A stretch of 64,000 bases of DNA, taken from Oscillospiraceae bacterium (GTDB lineage Bacteria; Bacillota; Clostridia; UBA1381; UMGS1253). The notes under the pieces were generated by a model. That model had not been told where the DNA came from. It did not search any database and worked only from the letters and a program-made list of their open reading frames with translations. Location: the NCBI GenBank assembly GCA_015068725.1, contig SVKA01000005.1, forward strand, positions 1-64,000, written 5' to 3'. This document shows, piece after piece, positions 9,358 to 18,837 of this stretch (positions are counted from its first letter, which is position 1; each line of letters opens with the position of its first letter). The position numbers were made by a program, and so were the translations under genes.

Positions 9358-11736
9358 CTACTTTAATTCAGCTATTGTAACGCCGTCCTCACCTTCGCCG
9401 TACATACCAAGGCGGTGCGATTTTACAAGGCGGTGGCGTTTTAGCATATCCGATATTCCCGAACGAAGAATACCCGTGCCTTTGCCGTGAATTATGCTTA
9501 TCTGTGTAAGGCCTGCCATATACGCATCGTCAATAAATCTGTCGGTTTCCATCATCGCTTCTTCAAGATTCATTCCGCGAAGGTCGATTTCCGTTTTTAT
9601 ATCCATCTTCTTTGAAACATAGCCGACGTATGCTTTTTGCTCTTGTTTTTTATTTTTCTTTTCGTTTACCTTCTCGGCAAGACGTAAATCCGATAGCTTT
9701 ACCGTTACTTTAAGCACACCGATTTGTACCTGAACGTTTTTGTCATTATCAGGCTCTTTTATAACCTCGCCCACCTGGCCAAAAGACAACACCTCGACGC
9801 TCTGACCGACTTTTACGGTTTTTGGTGCACTTTGTGCAGATTTTTTCTTTAATACGTCTGAAAAGCTTTCGTCAAGTGCGCCCTCTTTTTTGCGAAGACG
9901 AGAGCGAGCATCCTCTACCGATTTGTCTATATTTAATTTGGAGGCGTTTTTCTTTAGCTTGTTAAGCTCCTTTATAACGGCGCTGCTTTCCTCTTTTGCA
10001 TCAAGGATTATACGTTTTGCTTCGCGACGCGCTTCGTCGAGCATTTTCTGGCGCTTGTCTTCGAGCATTTGCTTTTGTGTGCTGATTTTATCGCGCAGCT
10101 CGTCTGCCTCGCGGCGAAGAAGGATTGCCTTTTTGGCCTCTTCGTCAGCCACTTTTTTGCTTTCCTGAAGATCGCCTATCAAATCCTCAAAACGTACGTT
10201 ATCCTCGCTCATAAGTGATTTTGCACGCTCAATAATATTTACATCAAGGCCAAGCTTTGACGATATTGCAAAGGCGTTTGACTTTCCCGGAACGCCAATG
10301 AGCAGCTTATATGTGGGTTTTAGCGTCTTTACATCAAATTCGCACGATGCGTTGCATACGCCGGGCGTAGAAAGCGCAAACAGTTTAAGCTCGCTGTAAT
10401 GAGTTGTTGCCGCGGTGGTTGCACCTGCCAGACGAAGATACTCCAAAATCGCCACTGCAAGCGCCGCGCCTTCGATGGGGTCTGTGCCTGCGCCGAGCTC
10501 GTCAAAAAGTACAAGTGAGTTTTTGCCGGCTTTATTTACTATATTTACAATGTTTGTCATGTGCGAAGAAAACGTCGAAAGGCTCTGCTCTATGCTTTGC
10601 TCATCGCCAATATCTGCCCAGATGCTATCAAAAATTGCTACCTGTGAATTATCATTTGCGGGAATGTGCAGTCCACACGCCGCCATAATACAAAACAGAC
10701 CTATTGTTTTTAGTGTTACGGTTTTACCGCCTGTGTTTGGTCCCGTAATAACAAGAGTATCAAAATCGCCGCCAAGATAAATATCATTTGCCACAACGTT
10801 TTTGTGTGCAATAAGCGGATGACGTGCCTTTTTAAGCTGTATAATGCCCTTGTCGTTTAATTTTGGCTCGCTTCCGCCGTATTTTGCCGACAATCTCCCC
10901 TTACAAAAGATAAAATCAAGCTCGCATATAGTTTCGTAATTTGCCGAAAGAGCGTCTTTGTATTCTGATACCTCGGCCGAGAGCGCGGCAAGTATGCGTT
11001 CAATTTCTGCCTGCTCCTTTGCTCTTAAATCGCGGATTTCGTTGTTGGCATTGACAACGCTCATCGGCTCTATAAAAAGTGTTGCTCCTGATGATGACGT
11101 ATCGTGAACAATGCCATTTACCTCGCTTCTGTATTCGGCGCGCACGGGTATTACATATCTGTCGCCACGCATTGTAACTATTGGGTCCTGAAGATATTTT
11201 TTATATTTTTCGGAGCGGATGACGGAGTCGAGCATTTCCTTGATTTTGCCCTGAATATTTCGTATTTTTCTGCGTATGGACGAAAGCTCGCCACTCGCAT
11301 TATCGGCAATTTCCTCCTCCGAAATGATGCACATATATATCTGTTCTTCGAGCGGCTTTATAGCTGTGAGCGCATTTTTTATCTCGCCAAGAATCTGGTA
11401 CTCCTCATCGCCGTTTTCAAGGTAGCGTTTGGCATTTCTTGAAACATATAAAACTCGCGCAATATCCAAAAGCTCCTTCGGTGTCAGGACAGAGCCCATA
11501 GAGGTGCGCTTTAAAGAGGCTGTTATGTTTGCTACTGTAAGATTTTGTATCTCGCCATATTTTAACAGCATCGAGGTAGCTTCGTTTGTCTGATTTTGCA
11601 AAAACTGTGCCTCTCCTAAATCAGATGTGGGGATAAGGTTTAAAATTCGTTTTTTTACGCTCTCATTACCCGTAAAATCCGCCAATGTATTTAAAATTTT
11701 ATCAAATTCAAGTATGCGTAGTGCCTTGTTTTCCAT
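9358..11736 (-). CDS. mutS2: MutS2 (endonuclease MutS2 / ribosome-rescue ATPase)
   Basis: A 792-residue MutS2. The N-terminal core and clamp helices cover about 1-300. The ABC-type ATPase covers about 300-500, with Walker A GPNTGGKT, the STFSSHM signature region and Walker B LVLFDELGAGTDP. A long Lys/Glu/Arg-rich coiled coil lies at about 510-620, and a C-terminal Smr nuclease domain carries IDLRGMN and the HGKGTG motif. In other Firmicutes this protein splits collided ribosomes or affects recombination; which applies here is unknown. Length is normal. It has its own promoter and shares the terminator with the convergent deacetylase gene. Confidence 0.95.
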   Translation of the reverse strand: MENKALRILEFDKILNTLADFTGNESVKKRILNLIPTSDLGEAQFLQNQTNEATSMLLKYGEIQNLTVANITASLKRTSMGSVLTPKELLDIARVLYVSRNAKRYLENGDEEYQILGEIKNALTAIKPLEEQIYMCIISEEEIADNASGELSSIRRKIRNIQGKIKEMLDSVIRSEKYKKYLQDPIVTMRGDRYVIPVRAEYRSEVNGIVHDTSSSGATLFIEPMSVVNANNEIRDLRAKEQAEIERILAALSAEVSEYKDALSANYETICELDFIFCKGRLSAKYGGSEPKLNDKGIIQLKKARHPLIAHKNVVANDIYLGGDFDTLVITGPNTGGKTVTLKTIGLFCIMAACGLHIPANDNSQVAIFDSIWADIGDEQSIEQSLSTFSSHMTNIVNIVNKAGKNSLVLFDELGAGTDPIEGAALAVAILEYLRLAGATTAATTHYSELKLFALSTPGVCNASCEFDVKTLKPTYKLLIGVPGKSNAFAISSKLGLDVNIIERAKSLMSEDNVRFEDLIGDLQESKKVADEEAKKAILLRREADELRDKISTQKQMLEDKRQKMLDEARREAKRIILDAKEESSAVIKELNKLKKNASKLNIDKSVEDARSRLRKKEGALDESFSDVLKKKSAQSAPKTVKVGQSVEVLSFGQVGEVIKEPDNDKNVQVQIGVLKVTVKLSDLRLAEKVNEKKNKKQEQKAYVGYVSKKMDIKTEIDLRGMNLEEAMMETDRFIDDAYMAGLTQISIIHGKGTGILRSGISDMLKRHRLVKSHRLGMYGEGEDGVTIAELK

Positions 11737-11771
11737 TAATTTTTCTCCTCAAAAAATCTTTATGCGTATAT

Positions 11772-11800
11772 AGTATACCACAAAGCATATCTTATTGCAA
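11772..11800 (-). promoter_or_regulatory. sigma-A promoter of mutS2
   Basis: On the minus strand TTGCAA and TATACT are separated by 17 bp, with TGG before the -10 (extended -10). It sits about 35 bp before the mutS2 start and directly after the terminator of the upstream transporter gene. Confidence 0.68.
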
Positions 11801-11802
11801 TA

Positions 11803-11829
11803 AAAAAGCCACCTGCATGAGCAGGTGGC
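11803..11829 (-). terminator. terminator of the MFS transporter gene
   Basis: A perfect 9-bp stem (GCCACCTGC / GCAGGTGGC) with a 4-nt loop is followed on the minus strand by six T. Confidence 0.9.
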
Positions 11830-11839
11830 AAAAAATTAT

Positions 11840-13108
11840 TCAGTCTTCGTTTTTTGAGCAGCGTTTAAATATAAGATATCCTGTCCATACAAGCATAACC
11901 AGTGCACAGAAAATGAGAAGCGTTATAAAAACGCCGTTCCAGCCAAAATTGTCAGCTATTATGCCAAGACCATATGAGCTGATTGTGCTTCCAAGATAAG
12001 CAAAACCGTTTATAATTCCTGCAAGCCTTCCTGAATTTAATTTATCACGCATATATAATGGGAATATGCTTGTGATAAGAGAGTTTAAGCTTGTTGCTAA
12101 AAAGTTTGCCGCAATCAGGCCAACGAGCATCAAAGATGCCAACTCAAACTTTAAGCTTCCGATAATAAAGCCAATAAAAATACCGATAATAGCAAAAAGC
12201 AGTGCGCTGTGAGTTACATAATCGGGGATTTTTTTGTGTAGCGTGACAGCCCAAGCATTACCAAATATAGCCAAAATGGGAAGAAACAGTGTTAAAAGAA
12301 TGGAAAGAGAATCGCTTAGAGCAAATTCTTCTTTTAATATTGACGGAACCCACGTCATCAATCCGTCTTTTGTAAGATTAACACCCACAACAAAGAAGCA
12401 TACTATGTATACAGTCAAAAAAATGATATTGTTTTTATGATATATGTTGCTGGTCTCTGATTTTGCGGTTGCTGTATTAATTTGTATATCCTTTTCTTCG
12501 CTTTCTTTTTCGGCCTTTGCATACATTACCGATTTTGTATAAATACTCAGCCATACAACAGATACGATAATGTCACAAAAAGCAGCCGTATAAAAAGCGA
12601 GCTTGAAGTTATCAAATAAGGCATATACAGCGCTTAAACCGTAAATAAGCAAGGTTCCGATTGGAACGGTAGAGCCTAAGAATACGCTCGACGTACCAAG
12701 ATACTTTTGGGGCAGCGAATCTGAAAGAATTCTCATAATGGAAGGCCAGAGAATAGACAAAACAAATCCATTTATCATCCACAGCCATTTTACAAGCCAG
12801 AATTCGGTAGTAATTGCTATAAAAAGATTTATTAAACCGGAAACGAATAAACTTATAAAAATCATCCATTTGAGGTTGTATTTGTTGCAAAGCAAGCCAT
12901 TAAAAACCTGACCAATACCATAGGCAAAAAAGAAAAACGTGGGAACAATTCCCGCCTGAGCCTTTGTAATGCCGTAAGAATCAATAATTTGTGTAATATT
13001 GGCAGAATAATTAAGCTTGCCAAGATATGATGTTGTATATACAAGCCACAGTAGAAGAATCAACATCCACGCAGTATGATACGATTCTTTTTTTGTCGGA
13101 TCATTCAT
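11840..13108 (-). CDS. MFS transporter, organophosphate antiporter-like
   Basis: A 422-residue inner-membrane transporter with about 12 hydrophobic segments in two halves separated by a charged loop near residues 195-220 (KAEKESEEKDIQ). The first segments (TSYLGKLNYSANITQI, then GIGQVFNGLLCNKYN) resemble the GlpT/UhpT organophosphate:phosphate antiporter group of the major facilitator superfamily. The substrate cannot be read from the sequence. It is a single-gene unit with its own promoter and terminator. The start ATG is supported by a GGAGGTAG ribosome site. Confidence 0.8.
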   Translation of the reverse strand: MNDPTKKESYHTAWMLILLLWLVYTTSYLGKLNYSANITQIIDSYGITKAQAGIVPTFFFFAYGIGQVFNGLLCNKYNLKWMIFISLFVSGLINLFIAITTEFWLVKWLWMINGFVLSILWPSIMRILSDSLPQKYLGTSSVFLGSTVPIGTLLIYGLSAVYALFDNFKLAFYTAAFCDIIVSVVWLSIYTKSVMYAKAEKESEEKDIQINTATAKSETSNIYHKNNIIFLTVYIVCFFVVGVNLTKDGLMTWVPSILKEEFALSDSLSILLTLFLPILAIFGNAWAVTLHKKIPDYVTHSALLFAIIGIFIGFIIGSLKFELASLMLVGLIAANFLATSLNSLITSIFPLYMRDKLNSGRLAGIINGFAYLGSTISSYGLGIIADNFGWNGVFITLLIFCALVMLVWTGYLIFKRCSKNED

Positions 13109-13142
13109 GTCGTTCTACCTCCATTTGCTTTAATACAGCGAT

Positions 13143-13171
13143 ATTATATCACAGCTCGCATAAACACGCAA
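13143..13171 (-). promoter_or_regulatory. sigma-A promoter of the MFS gene
   Basis: On the minus strand TTGCGT and TATAAT are separated by 17 bp, with TGA immediately before the -10 (extended -10). The distance to the start codon is about 35 bp. Confidence 0.65.
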
Positions 13172-13202
13172 GCAATATAATTGGTTAAAGTATGAAAAAT
13201 AG

Positions 13203-13231
13203 TTGATAAAATATATTTTATATGGTAGAAT
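13203..13231 (+). promoter_or_regulatory. sigma-A promoter of the dacF-like gene
   Basis: TTGATA and TAGAAT are separated by 17 bp. The -10 overlaps the upstream start codon proposed by the ORF track (13222), which supports the later ATG at 13273. Confidence 0.65.
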
Positions 13232-13272
13232 TAACATATATGGGATTTTTATTTTATAAGGAGATTCGGCTG

Positions 13273-14571
13273 ATGAAAAAACGTTTTTTGCCAATTGTTA
13301 TAATTTTTGTTATAGTTATAAATCTGTTTTGCACAAGCGTTGCAACTGCAGCGCAGCCGCCGCAAACTATCAGCGAGGCGGTAATACTTATTGATCAGGG
13401 GACAGGCAGAGTTTTGTACGAAAAAAATGCCGACAAACGCCTATATCCTGCAAGTACTACAAAAATAATGACGGCAATTTTGGCTCTTGAAAATTTGCAG
13501 CTCGATTCTGTTGCGGTTGCAAGCTATGATGCAGTTATGTCAATACCTGTAGGTGGCAGCAATATGGGTATACTCGAGGGCGAACAGCTTACGGTTGAAG
13601 AGCTTTTGTATGGTGCGCTTGTAGCTTCTGCAAATGAGGCGTGCAACGTGCTTGCAGAGTATATGTGCGGCGATGTTGACAGCTTTGTTGTGCGTATGAA
13701 TGAAAAGGCAGCCGAGCTTGGTATGGTAAATACGAAGTTTTTAAATCCGCACGGGCTTCATTCACCCGAACATTATACAACAGCGCGCGATATGGCGATT
13801 TTAGCGCGTTATGCAATGCAAAACGAGACGTTTAGAATTATGGTTTCGACTCCGCAGTATTTTATTGAGCCTACAAACAAATATTCTCAAAAAAGAATTC
13901 TTACATCAACTAATCACTTGATAAGCAGAATACAAAACGGCTCTTACTATTATTCAAAGGCTACGGGAATAAAGACCGGCTATACAAGTCAGGCGGGCAA
14001 TTGTCTTGTATCGTCTGCATCAAAAACAGGAACAAACTTTATAGCAGTTACGCTTAATGCAAAGCCACAGGCAGACGCAATATATTCGTTTATTGATTCA
14101 AAGGCGCTCTTTGAATACGGTTTTACAAATTATGAAACGCGCTCGCTTGCAAAACCTGGTGAACTTATTGCCGAGGCAAAGGTTAAAGAGGGACGCGGCA
14201 AAGATTTTGCAACTCTTGAGGTCAGTGAGGAAGTTTCGGGCCTTTTGCCTGCAGATGCAGATATAAACAATGTGCAGAAAACAATAACACTCAAAGAAAA
14301 TATACTTGCGCCGATTGCGGTGGGAGATGTTTTAGGTGAGATTGTTTACACATACGAAGGCTATGAACTTGGACGCGCCCAGCTTGTGTCAAATGTAGAG
14401 GTAAAACGCGACTTCTTTATATTTATAATGAACAGAATTTTCGGCTTTTTCAATCTTCTGTGGGTAAAAATTCCGCTCATTATAATTATTGCATTTATTT
14501 TGTATAACATCATTTCAAGAAAGCTTAAAAGAAGAAAAAGAAGAAAATATCTTCGCTCGAGAAGATACTAA
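13273..14571 (+). CDS. D-alanyl-D-alanine carboxypeptidase, DacF/PBP5 type
   Basis: A penicillin-binding D,D-carboxypeptidase (432 aa) that trims the terminal D-Ala of peptidoglycan stem peptides outside the membrane. The signal peptide is at 1-28. The active-site motifs are SxxK in PASTTKIM, SxN in SANEACN and KTG in GIKTGYTSQAG, so the enzyme looks intact. A PBP5 C-terminal beta domain follows at about 280-385, then a hydrophobic segment (about 395-420) and a very basic tail (KLKRRKRRK) that should fix it to the membrane. The start is chosen at MKKRFLPI because AAGGAG lies 9 nt upstream and the track start overlaps the promoter. DacF, DacB and DacA are not separable from sequence alone. Confidence 0.88.
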   Translation: MKKRFLPIVIIFVIVINLFCTSVATAAQPPQTISEAVILIDQGTGRVLYEKNADKRLYPASTTKIMTAILALENLQLDSVAVASYDAVMSIPVGGSNMGILEGEQLTVEELLYGALVASANEACNVLAEYMCGDVDSFVVRMNEKAAELGMVNTKFLNPHGLHSPEHYTTARDMAILARYAMQNETFRIMVSTPQYFIEPTNKYSQKRILTSTNHLISRIQNGSYYYSKATGIKTGYTSQAGNCLVSSASKTGTNFIAVTLNAKPQADAIYSFIDSKALFEYGFTNYETRSLAKPGELIAEAKVKEGRGKDFATLEVSEEVSGLLPADADINNVQKTITLKENILAPIAVGDVLGEIVYTYEGYELGRAQLVSNVEVKRDFFIFIMNRIFGFFNLLWVKIPLIIIIAFILYNIISRKLKRRKRRKYLRSRRY

Positions 14572-14582
14572 AAGAAAATGTT

Positions 14583-14612
14583 AAAAGGGAAACGAACTCG
14601 TTTCCCTTTTTA
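14583..14612 (+). terminator. terminator after the dacF-like gene
   Basis: A perfect 12-bp stem (AAAAGGGAAACG / CGTTTCCCTTTT) with a 4-nt loop ends in T. It is only about 25 nt before the next start codon, leaving little room for another promoter. Confidence 0.85.
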
Positions 14613-14635
14613 TAGAGTAACTAAGGAGAGTTTAT

Positions 14636-15415
14636 ATGGGCAAATACGATAACATTTTAATATGCTCTGACCTTGATGGCACACTTTTGGGTAGCGACGG
14701 CAAGCTTTCGGGAGAAAACCTTGAAGCGATTAATCGTTTTTGCGACGAAGGTGGGAAATTTTGTATATCTACTGGAAGACTTCCTTCGCATTTATTAAAG
14801 TTTTTTCCAAAGGAATTTTTCAAAAGCCCTGTTATTTGCTGCAATGGTGCGTGCATATATGATTATAACGAAGATAAGATTTTGTATGCTCATCCGCTCG
14901 GTGAAAAAAAGTATGAGATTTATGAATTCCTTGAAAAAAACTCTGACCAAATAATCCGCACGACAATATTTGTAGGGCCCACGCTTAATGCGTGCGAAGG
15001 CTTTAAAGAAAATGCAGCGTGGATAAAAGAGACGTTATCTAATACAATTTATAAGGTGGTGCTCAGTATGCAAAGCCCCAAAGCTGCCATAGAGCTTCGC
15101 GACAAGCTGACACAAAAATTTGGAGAATTTTTTAATTTTTCACGAAGCTGGGATACGGGTGTAGAAATACTTGACCATTATGCAACAAAAGGGCACACCA
15201 TAAATCATTTAAAAAATATTCTTGGTGGAAAGCTTATAACAATCTGCGTAGGTGATTATGAAAACGATATTACAATGATACAGGTAGCTGATATAGGTTG
15301 TGCGGTTAAAAACGCGGTGCCGCAGCTTAAAGCGGTGGCCGATCGGATAATATGTTCAAACGATGAACACGCCACAAAGTACATTGTGGAAAATATATGT
15401 GATAAGTTAATATAA
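14636..15415 (+). CDS. Cof-type HAD hydrolase (259 aa)
   Basis: A cytoplasmic haloacid-dehalogenase phosphatase of the Cof/YidA group, which dephosphorylates small phosphorylated metabolites. Motif I is CSDLDGTLL with the nucleophile and acid Asp, motif II is CISTGR, and motif IV is GDYENDITM. The cap domain sits between about residues 85 and 185. Ribosome site AAGGAG lies 7 nt upstream of the ATG. Transcription probably depends on read-through of the terminator just upstream, since no clear promoter fits in the 25-nt gap. The substrate is unknown. Confidence 0.85.
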   Translation: MGKYDNILICSDLDGTLLGSDGKLSGENLEAINRFCDEGGKFCISTGRLPSHLLKFFPKEFFKSPVICCNGACIYDYNEDKILYAHPLGEKKYEIYEFLEKNSDQIIRTTIFVGPTLNACEGFKENAAWIKETLSNTIYKVVLSMQSPKAAIELRDKLTQKFGEFFNFSRSWDTGVEILDHYATKGHTINHLKNILGGKLITICVGDYENDITMIQVADIGCAVKNAVPQLKAVADRIICSNDEHATKYIVENICDKLI

Positions 15416-15451
15416 AAAAGTCCCTGCATCGGATTTCCGGTGCAGGGTTTT
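15416..15451 (+). terminator. bidirectional terminator (HAD / GerMN)
   Basis: An 11-bp stem with one G-U type pair (CCCTGCATCGG / CCGGTGCAGGG) and a 4-nt loop has A's to the left and T's to the right. It serves both convergent genes. Confidence 0.85.
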
Positions 15452-15457
15452 AATTTT

Positions 15458-16405
15458 TTATTGCTTAATAAGTCCTTCGTTTTTTACAAAAGGCTCGTCA
15501 AAGGCTATTTCTCCGTACGTTTCAACCTTTTGCCCTTCAATTAAAAATTGTACTTTGTTTATGTTTTCAAGCTCTGTAAGAGTGTTGACAATAGAATATA
15601 TCGTCAATAATTCACTACTCGAGCCGGCAATGCGTTTGTCGGCAAATTCTTTTGAAAAATTGACAAAGCATACGCCATCCTTAACCTCTGTTGAGATAAG
15701 CTTTGCTTCGGCAGGAATAAGCTTTAGTCCTGATGCCAATGAGCCGCGCATAAGCTCATTTATAACGATTTTTTCCACAGGCTCTTTATCGTTTTGCGTT
15801 ACGCTGCGTTTCTCAAGCTGAAGTGCGGCAGCGTCTTTATCTGCAAAGTATAACGATATCACAAGAGAGTTGTTTTTTGCCTGTGAGCTGTCGATGATAT
15901 CTTCGCTTCCGAGTGCACCATACGCAATTTTATCTGAATTTATAAGCTCATTTCCTTCGACAAGTATCTTAACCTTTGTTACAAAACCCGTTTCGCAAAG
16001 GGTTTTTACAACTGTTGCTGCAGCAAGACTGTTATCTATATCGCTTTCTCCATAAAAGGCTGAGGAAAAATTGACAGCTGCGATACCCTTATCGCGTTCG
16101 AGCGATAAAAGCTGAGTGCTTTCGGGAATTGCACGTTTTTTTTCAACGCTGTCCTTTGGTCCTTTTATAAGAACATTCGTAAGGGTGCAAAGAGTATCAA
16201 TCTCGCCCATTGACTCAACAGCTGCTGTTTCAGACACGAGCTTTGTTTTTGTACTGTCCAAAAAATATACAGTGTACGTCTTGGTTGTCTTGTTTGAAAC
16301 CTCGCCGAAATCATTCGTCGAATATACCATGTAGCCAAGTGCGCACAAAAGAACAAAAGCTACCATGCAGGCTACAATGACTATTATTGCTTTACTTTTC
16401 TTCAA
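15458..16405 (-). CDS. GerMN-domain protein, membrane-anchored
   Basis: A 315-residue protein with an N-terminal membrane anchor (about 6-28) and two GerMN domains outside the membrane, at about 45-160 and 185-305. Each has the family pattern seen here as IPESTQLLSLERDKGIAAVNFS and IPAEAKLISTEVKDGVCFVNFS, followed by a helix and VKILVEGNE or VQFLIEGQK. GerM is a sporulation and germination protein of Bacillus, but GerMN domains also occur in other envelope proteins. No lipobox cysteine follows a signal peptide. It lies downstream of the histidine kinase on the same strand (120-nt gap, no clear terminator), so it may be co-transcribed with the two-component system. Confidence 0.8.
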   Translation of the reverse strand: MKKSKAIIVIVACMVAFVLLCALGYMVYSTNDFGEVSNKTTKTYTVYFLDSTKTKLVSETAAVESMGEIDTLCTLTNVLIKGPKDSVEKKRAIPESTQLLSLERDKGIAAVNFSSAFYGESDIDNSLAAATVVKTLCETGFVTKVKILVEGNELINSDKIAYGALGSEDIIDSSQAKNNSLVISLYFADKDAAALQLEKRSVTQNDKEPVEKIVINELMRGSLASGLKLIPAEAKLISTEVKDGVCFVNFSKEFADKRIAGSSSELLTIYSIVNTLTELENINKVQFLIEGQKVETYGEIAFDEPFVKNEGLIKQ

Positions 16406-16525
16406 AACATCACCACCGAACTTGTGTATGTGGATTAAAAATTTATCCTATATATAGAATTATACAATAAAATCATTACAAAACTATTAAAAAATCAACA
16501 AAAATCACAAAAAAGTTATAAAAAA

Positions 16526-17971
16526 CTATTTTCCGGAATATGGAAGTATGATGATAAACTTGCTTCCAACGCCTTCCTCACTTATAACCTCTATGTGTCC
16601 GCCGTGCATAGAAACGGCATCCTGAGCAATCGCAAGACCAAGCCCTGTTCCGCCTGTCTCGCGTGCGCGCGCTTTGTCAACGCGGTAAAAACGGTCGAAA
16701 ATTGATGGCGCATCCTGTTTTGGAATACCTATTCCGTCATCTTCGATTTCGATAATAGTTTTTGTAATATCCGACGAAAGTGTCATTTTTACATTTCCGC
16801 CGTTATCGGTATATTTTATGCTGTTGTCCACGATGTTGTATATCGCTTCATAAATTTTATCGCGGTCAAGAAGCATTTCAGTATGCGGTTTTTCCGAATC
16901 ATATGAAAAGCTCAGCTTGATATCTTTTGAGCGTGCAAGCGGTAAAAGCTTTTTGACAATTCGGGTTAAAAGCGTAGTCAAATCAACAGTTTCAAGCTGT
17001 GCAACCGATTTTTGCGAGTCATTTTTTGTAAGGTCTAAGAGCCTTTCAACAATTCTTGTAAGTCTGTCAACCTCGTTTGACATATCCTCTAAAAATTCAC
17101 GAACCATTTCAGGATCGGGATTGGGCGTCTGAAGAATTGATTCTGACAAAAGCTTTAACGTCGCAAGCGGTGTTTTAAGCTCGTGCGATGCATCTGATAC
17201 GAACATGCGGCGCTTGTCCTCAATAAACTGAAGCTGCTTTATCATTTGATTAAACGCTTCACCAAGAGATGCAATTTCGTCATGTCCATGTACAGGAACT
17301 GTCTGATTAAAGTTTCCTTCGGAGATTTCGCTTGCAGCTGCGGTAAGCTTTATAAGGGGTGTTGTGAATATATTTGCCAAAAGTGCACTCAAAAGAGCGA
17401 TAAGCGCACTCACAACTATTGAAAGAGTCAAAAGTGATGAGGTGATATCACCAAGAAAATGGTCCGACTCACTCATAAGCTGACTAAGGTATATTACGCC
17501 TGTAATTTTTGGACCTTGTCTTATGGGTGTTGCCACGTCCATGCTGCTCTCGGAACGTGAATTTTCGTACACGCTGTTAGAGTCCTCGCCAAGAAGCGCT
17601 TTTTTAACTGTTTCATTCATAAACATTTTTCCGCGAAGGCTGTTGTCCTGGTCGTTATCATACGTAACAATCGCCTGTGTATCTAAAATTATAAGACGCA
17701 TAGGCTTGTCCGAAAAAAGCTCTTTTGATGCTTCGGACAGTGCCAGAGGATTTTGCGTTCCTGCTTCTAAAATGATATTTGAAACGATGTTTGCTTTTGT
17801 AAACATCGAAACCTTTTCTTTGCTGTATAAGTAATCCTGAAGAGAAGAAATGATATATACACTCATCAAAATCAATGCAAGAAGGCTGACAGAAAGGTAT
17901 GCAAGTGCCATTTTCCATCTTAGTGATGAGCGGGAAACCTTGAAATTAAACTTCCTTGTAATAGTAACCAA
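16526..17971 (-). CDS. sensor histidine kinase, PhoR/WalK type
   Basis: A membrane histidine kinase paired with the response regulator just upstream. In order it has a basic N-terminus and TM1, an extracytoplasmic sensor of about 130 residues, TM2, HAMP, HisKA with SHELKTPLATLK (phosphorylated His), and HATPase with N (NIVDNSIKY), G1 (DDGIGI), F (FDRFYR) and G2 (TGGTGLGLAI) boxes. The start is uncertain. The track start (TTG, 18019) would overlap the regulator gene by 74 nt. I prefer the TTG at 17971, which keeps the basic stretch before TM1; the next option is the ATG at 17911, which would lose it. None has an ideal ribosome site. The signal sensed is unknown. Confidence 0.88.
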   Translation of the reverse strand: MVTITRKFNFKVSRSSLRWKMALAYLSVSLLALILMSVYIISSLQDYLYSKEKVSMFTKANIVSNIILEAGTQNPLALSEASKELFSDKPMRLIILDTQAIVTYDNDQDNSLRGKMFMNETVKKALLGEDSNSVYENSRSESSMDVATPIRQGPKITGVIYLSQLMSESDHFLGDITSSLLTLSIVVSALIALLSALLANIFTTPLIKLTAAASEISEGNFNQTVPVHGHDEIASLGEAFNQMIKQLQFIEDKRRMFVSDASHELKTPLATLKLLSESILQTPNPDPEMVREFLEDMSNEVDRLTRIVERLLDLTKNDSQKSVAQLETVDLTTLLTRIVKKLLPLARSKDIKLSFSYDSEKPHTEMLLDRDKIYEAIYNIVDNSIKYTDNGGNVKMTLSSDITKTIIEIEDDGIGIPKQDAPSIFDRFYRVDKARARETGGTGLGLAIAQDAVSMHGGHIEVISEEGVGSKFIIILPYSGK

Positions 17972-18629
17972 CTCCCCATTTAGTGTGTATAAATGACGGC
18001 TGTGCCGGATTTGGCTCAATCTTTTCGCGCAGACGACGAACGTGTACGTCTACTGTGCGTATATCGCCCGGATAGTCATAGCCCCACACAATATCCAAAA
18101 GATTTTCTCTACTGTATACTTTGCCCGGATTTGAGATAAAAAGGTCAATGAGGTCAAATTCTTTTGCAGTAAGCTCGATTGTTTTTCCGTCTACAATGGC
18201 GCGGCGGAAGTTATAGTCAAGCGATATCATACCGACCGTAACATTTTTAGCAGAATCTTTTTTGTCTGCATGAGAAACGCGTCGTAAAATCGCCTTTACT
18301 CTCGCTTTAAGCTCAAGGATGTTAAACGGCTTTGTAAGATAGTCGTCAGCGCCGTATTCAAGGCCCATAATTTTATCCATATCCTCGTTTTTTGCCGTAA
18401 GCATTACAATCGGAACGGTTGAAAATTCGCGGATTTTCTGGCATGCAGAAAGACCGTCAATTTTTGGAAGCATAAGGTCAAGGATTATCAAATCTATTGA
18501 TTTATCCTTTGCCATTTTAACGGCTTCTTCTCCGTCGTATGCCGCTTCACATGTGTATCCGTCCTGTTCAAAATTGAATTTTATTCCTTTGACAAGCAAT
18601 TTTTCATCGTCAACAATTAATATTTTCAT
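17946..18629 (-). CDS. OmpR/PhoB-family response regulator
   Basis: A 227-residue DNA-binding response regulator. The receiver domain (1-118) has the acidic pair DDE, phospho-acceptor Asp in LIILDLMLP, Thr in MLTAKN and Lys in LTKPF. The winged-helix output domain (about 130-225) has the typical LTAKEFDLIDLF and RTVDVHVRRLREKI segments. It is the first gene of an operon with the histidine kinase, whose start overlaps this gene's end. An extended -10 promoter lies about 40-70 bp upstream. It resembles PhoP/WalR-like regulators; the regulon cannot be read here, though the divergent SleC-like operon is a near neighbour. Confidence 0.92.
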   Translation of the reverse strand: MKILIVDDEKLLVKGIKFNFEQDGYTCEAAYDGEEAVKMAKDKSIDLIILDLMLPKIDGLSACQKIREFSTVPIVMLTAKNEDMDKIMGLEYGADDYLTKPFNILELKARVKAILRRVSHADKKDSAKNVTVGMISLDYNFRRAIVDGKTIELTAKEFDLIDLFISNPGKVYSRENLLDIVWGYDYPGDIRTVDVHVRRLREKIEPNPAQPSFIHTKWGVGYYYKEV

Positions 18630-18668
18630 GAAAAAATTACCCCCCTTAAATCATTACATATATAATGT

Positions 18669-18698
18669 ATTTTATCATAAAAAACAAGCCTTAGGCAA
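18669..18698 (-). promoter_or_regulatory. promoter of the two-component operon
   Basis: On the minus strand TTGCCT and TAAAAT are separated by 18 bp, with TGA before the -10 (extended -10). The stretch between this promoter and the divergent gene at 18838 also holds the palindromic core GACATGTC at about 18731-18738, a possible operator; no protein can be assigned to it. Confidence 0.55.
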
Positions 18699-18837
18699 TA
18701 CATATTTAAAAAAAGATTTGCAAAGGCCGCGACATGTCCGCAAATTATGAGAATTGTCATACGAAACGGAGTGAAAAAATATAAATATGTATATGAGCAT
18801 GGGTTAAAAAACTCAAAAATATAAAGGGGGAGAATAT

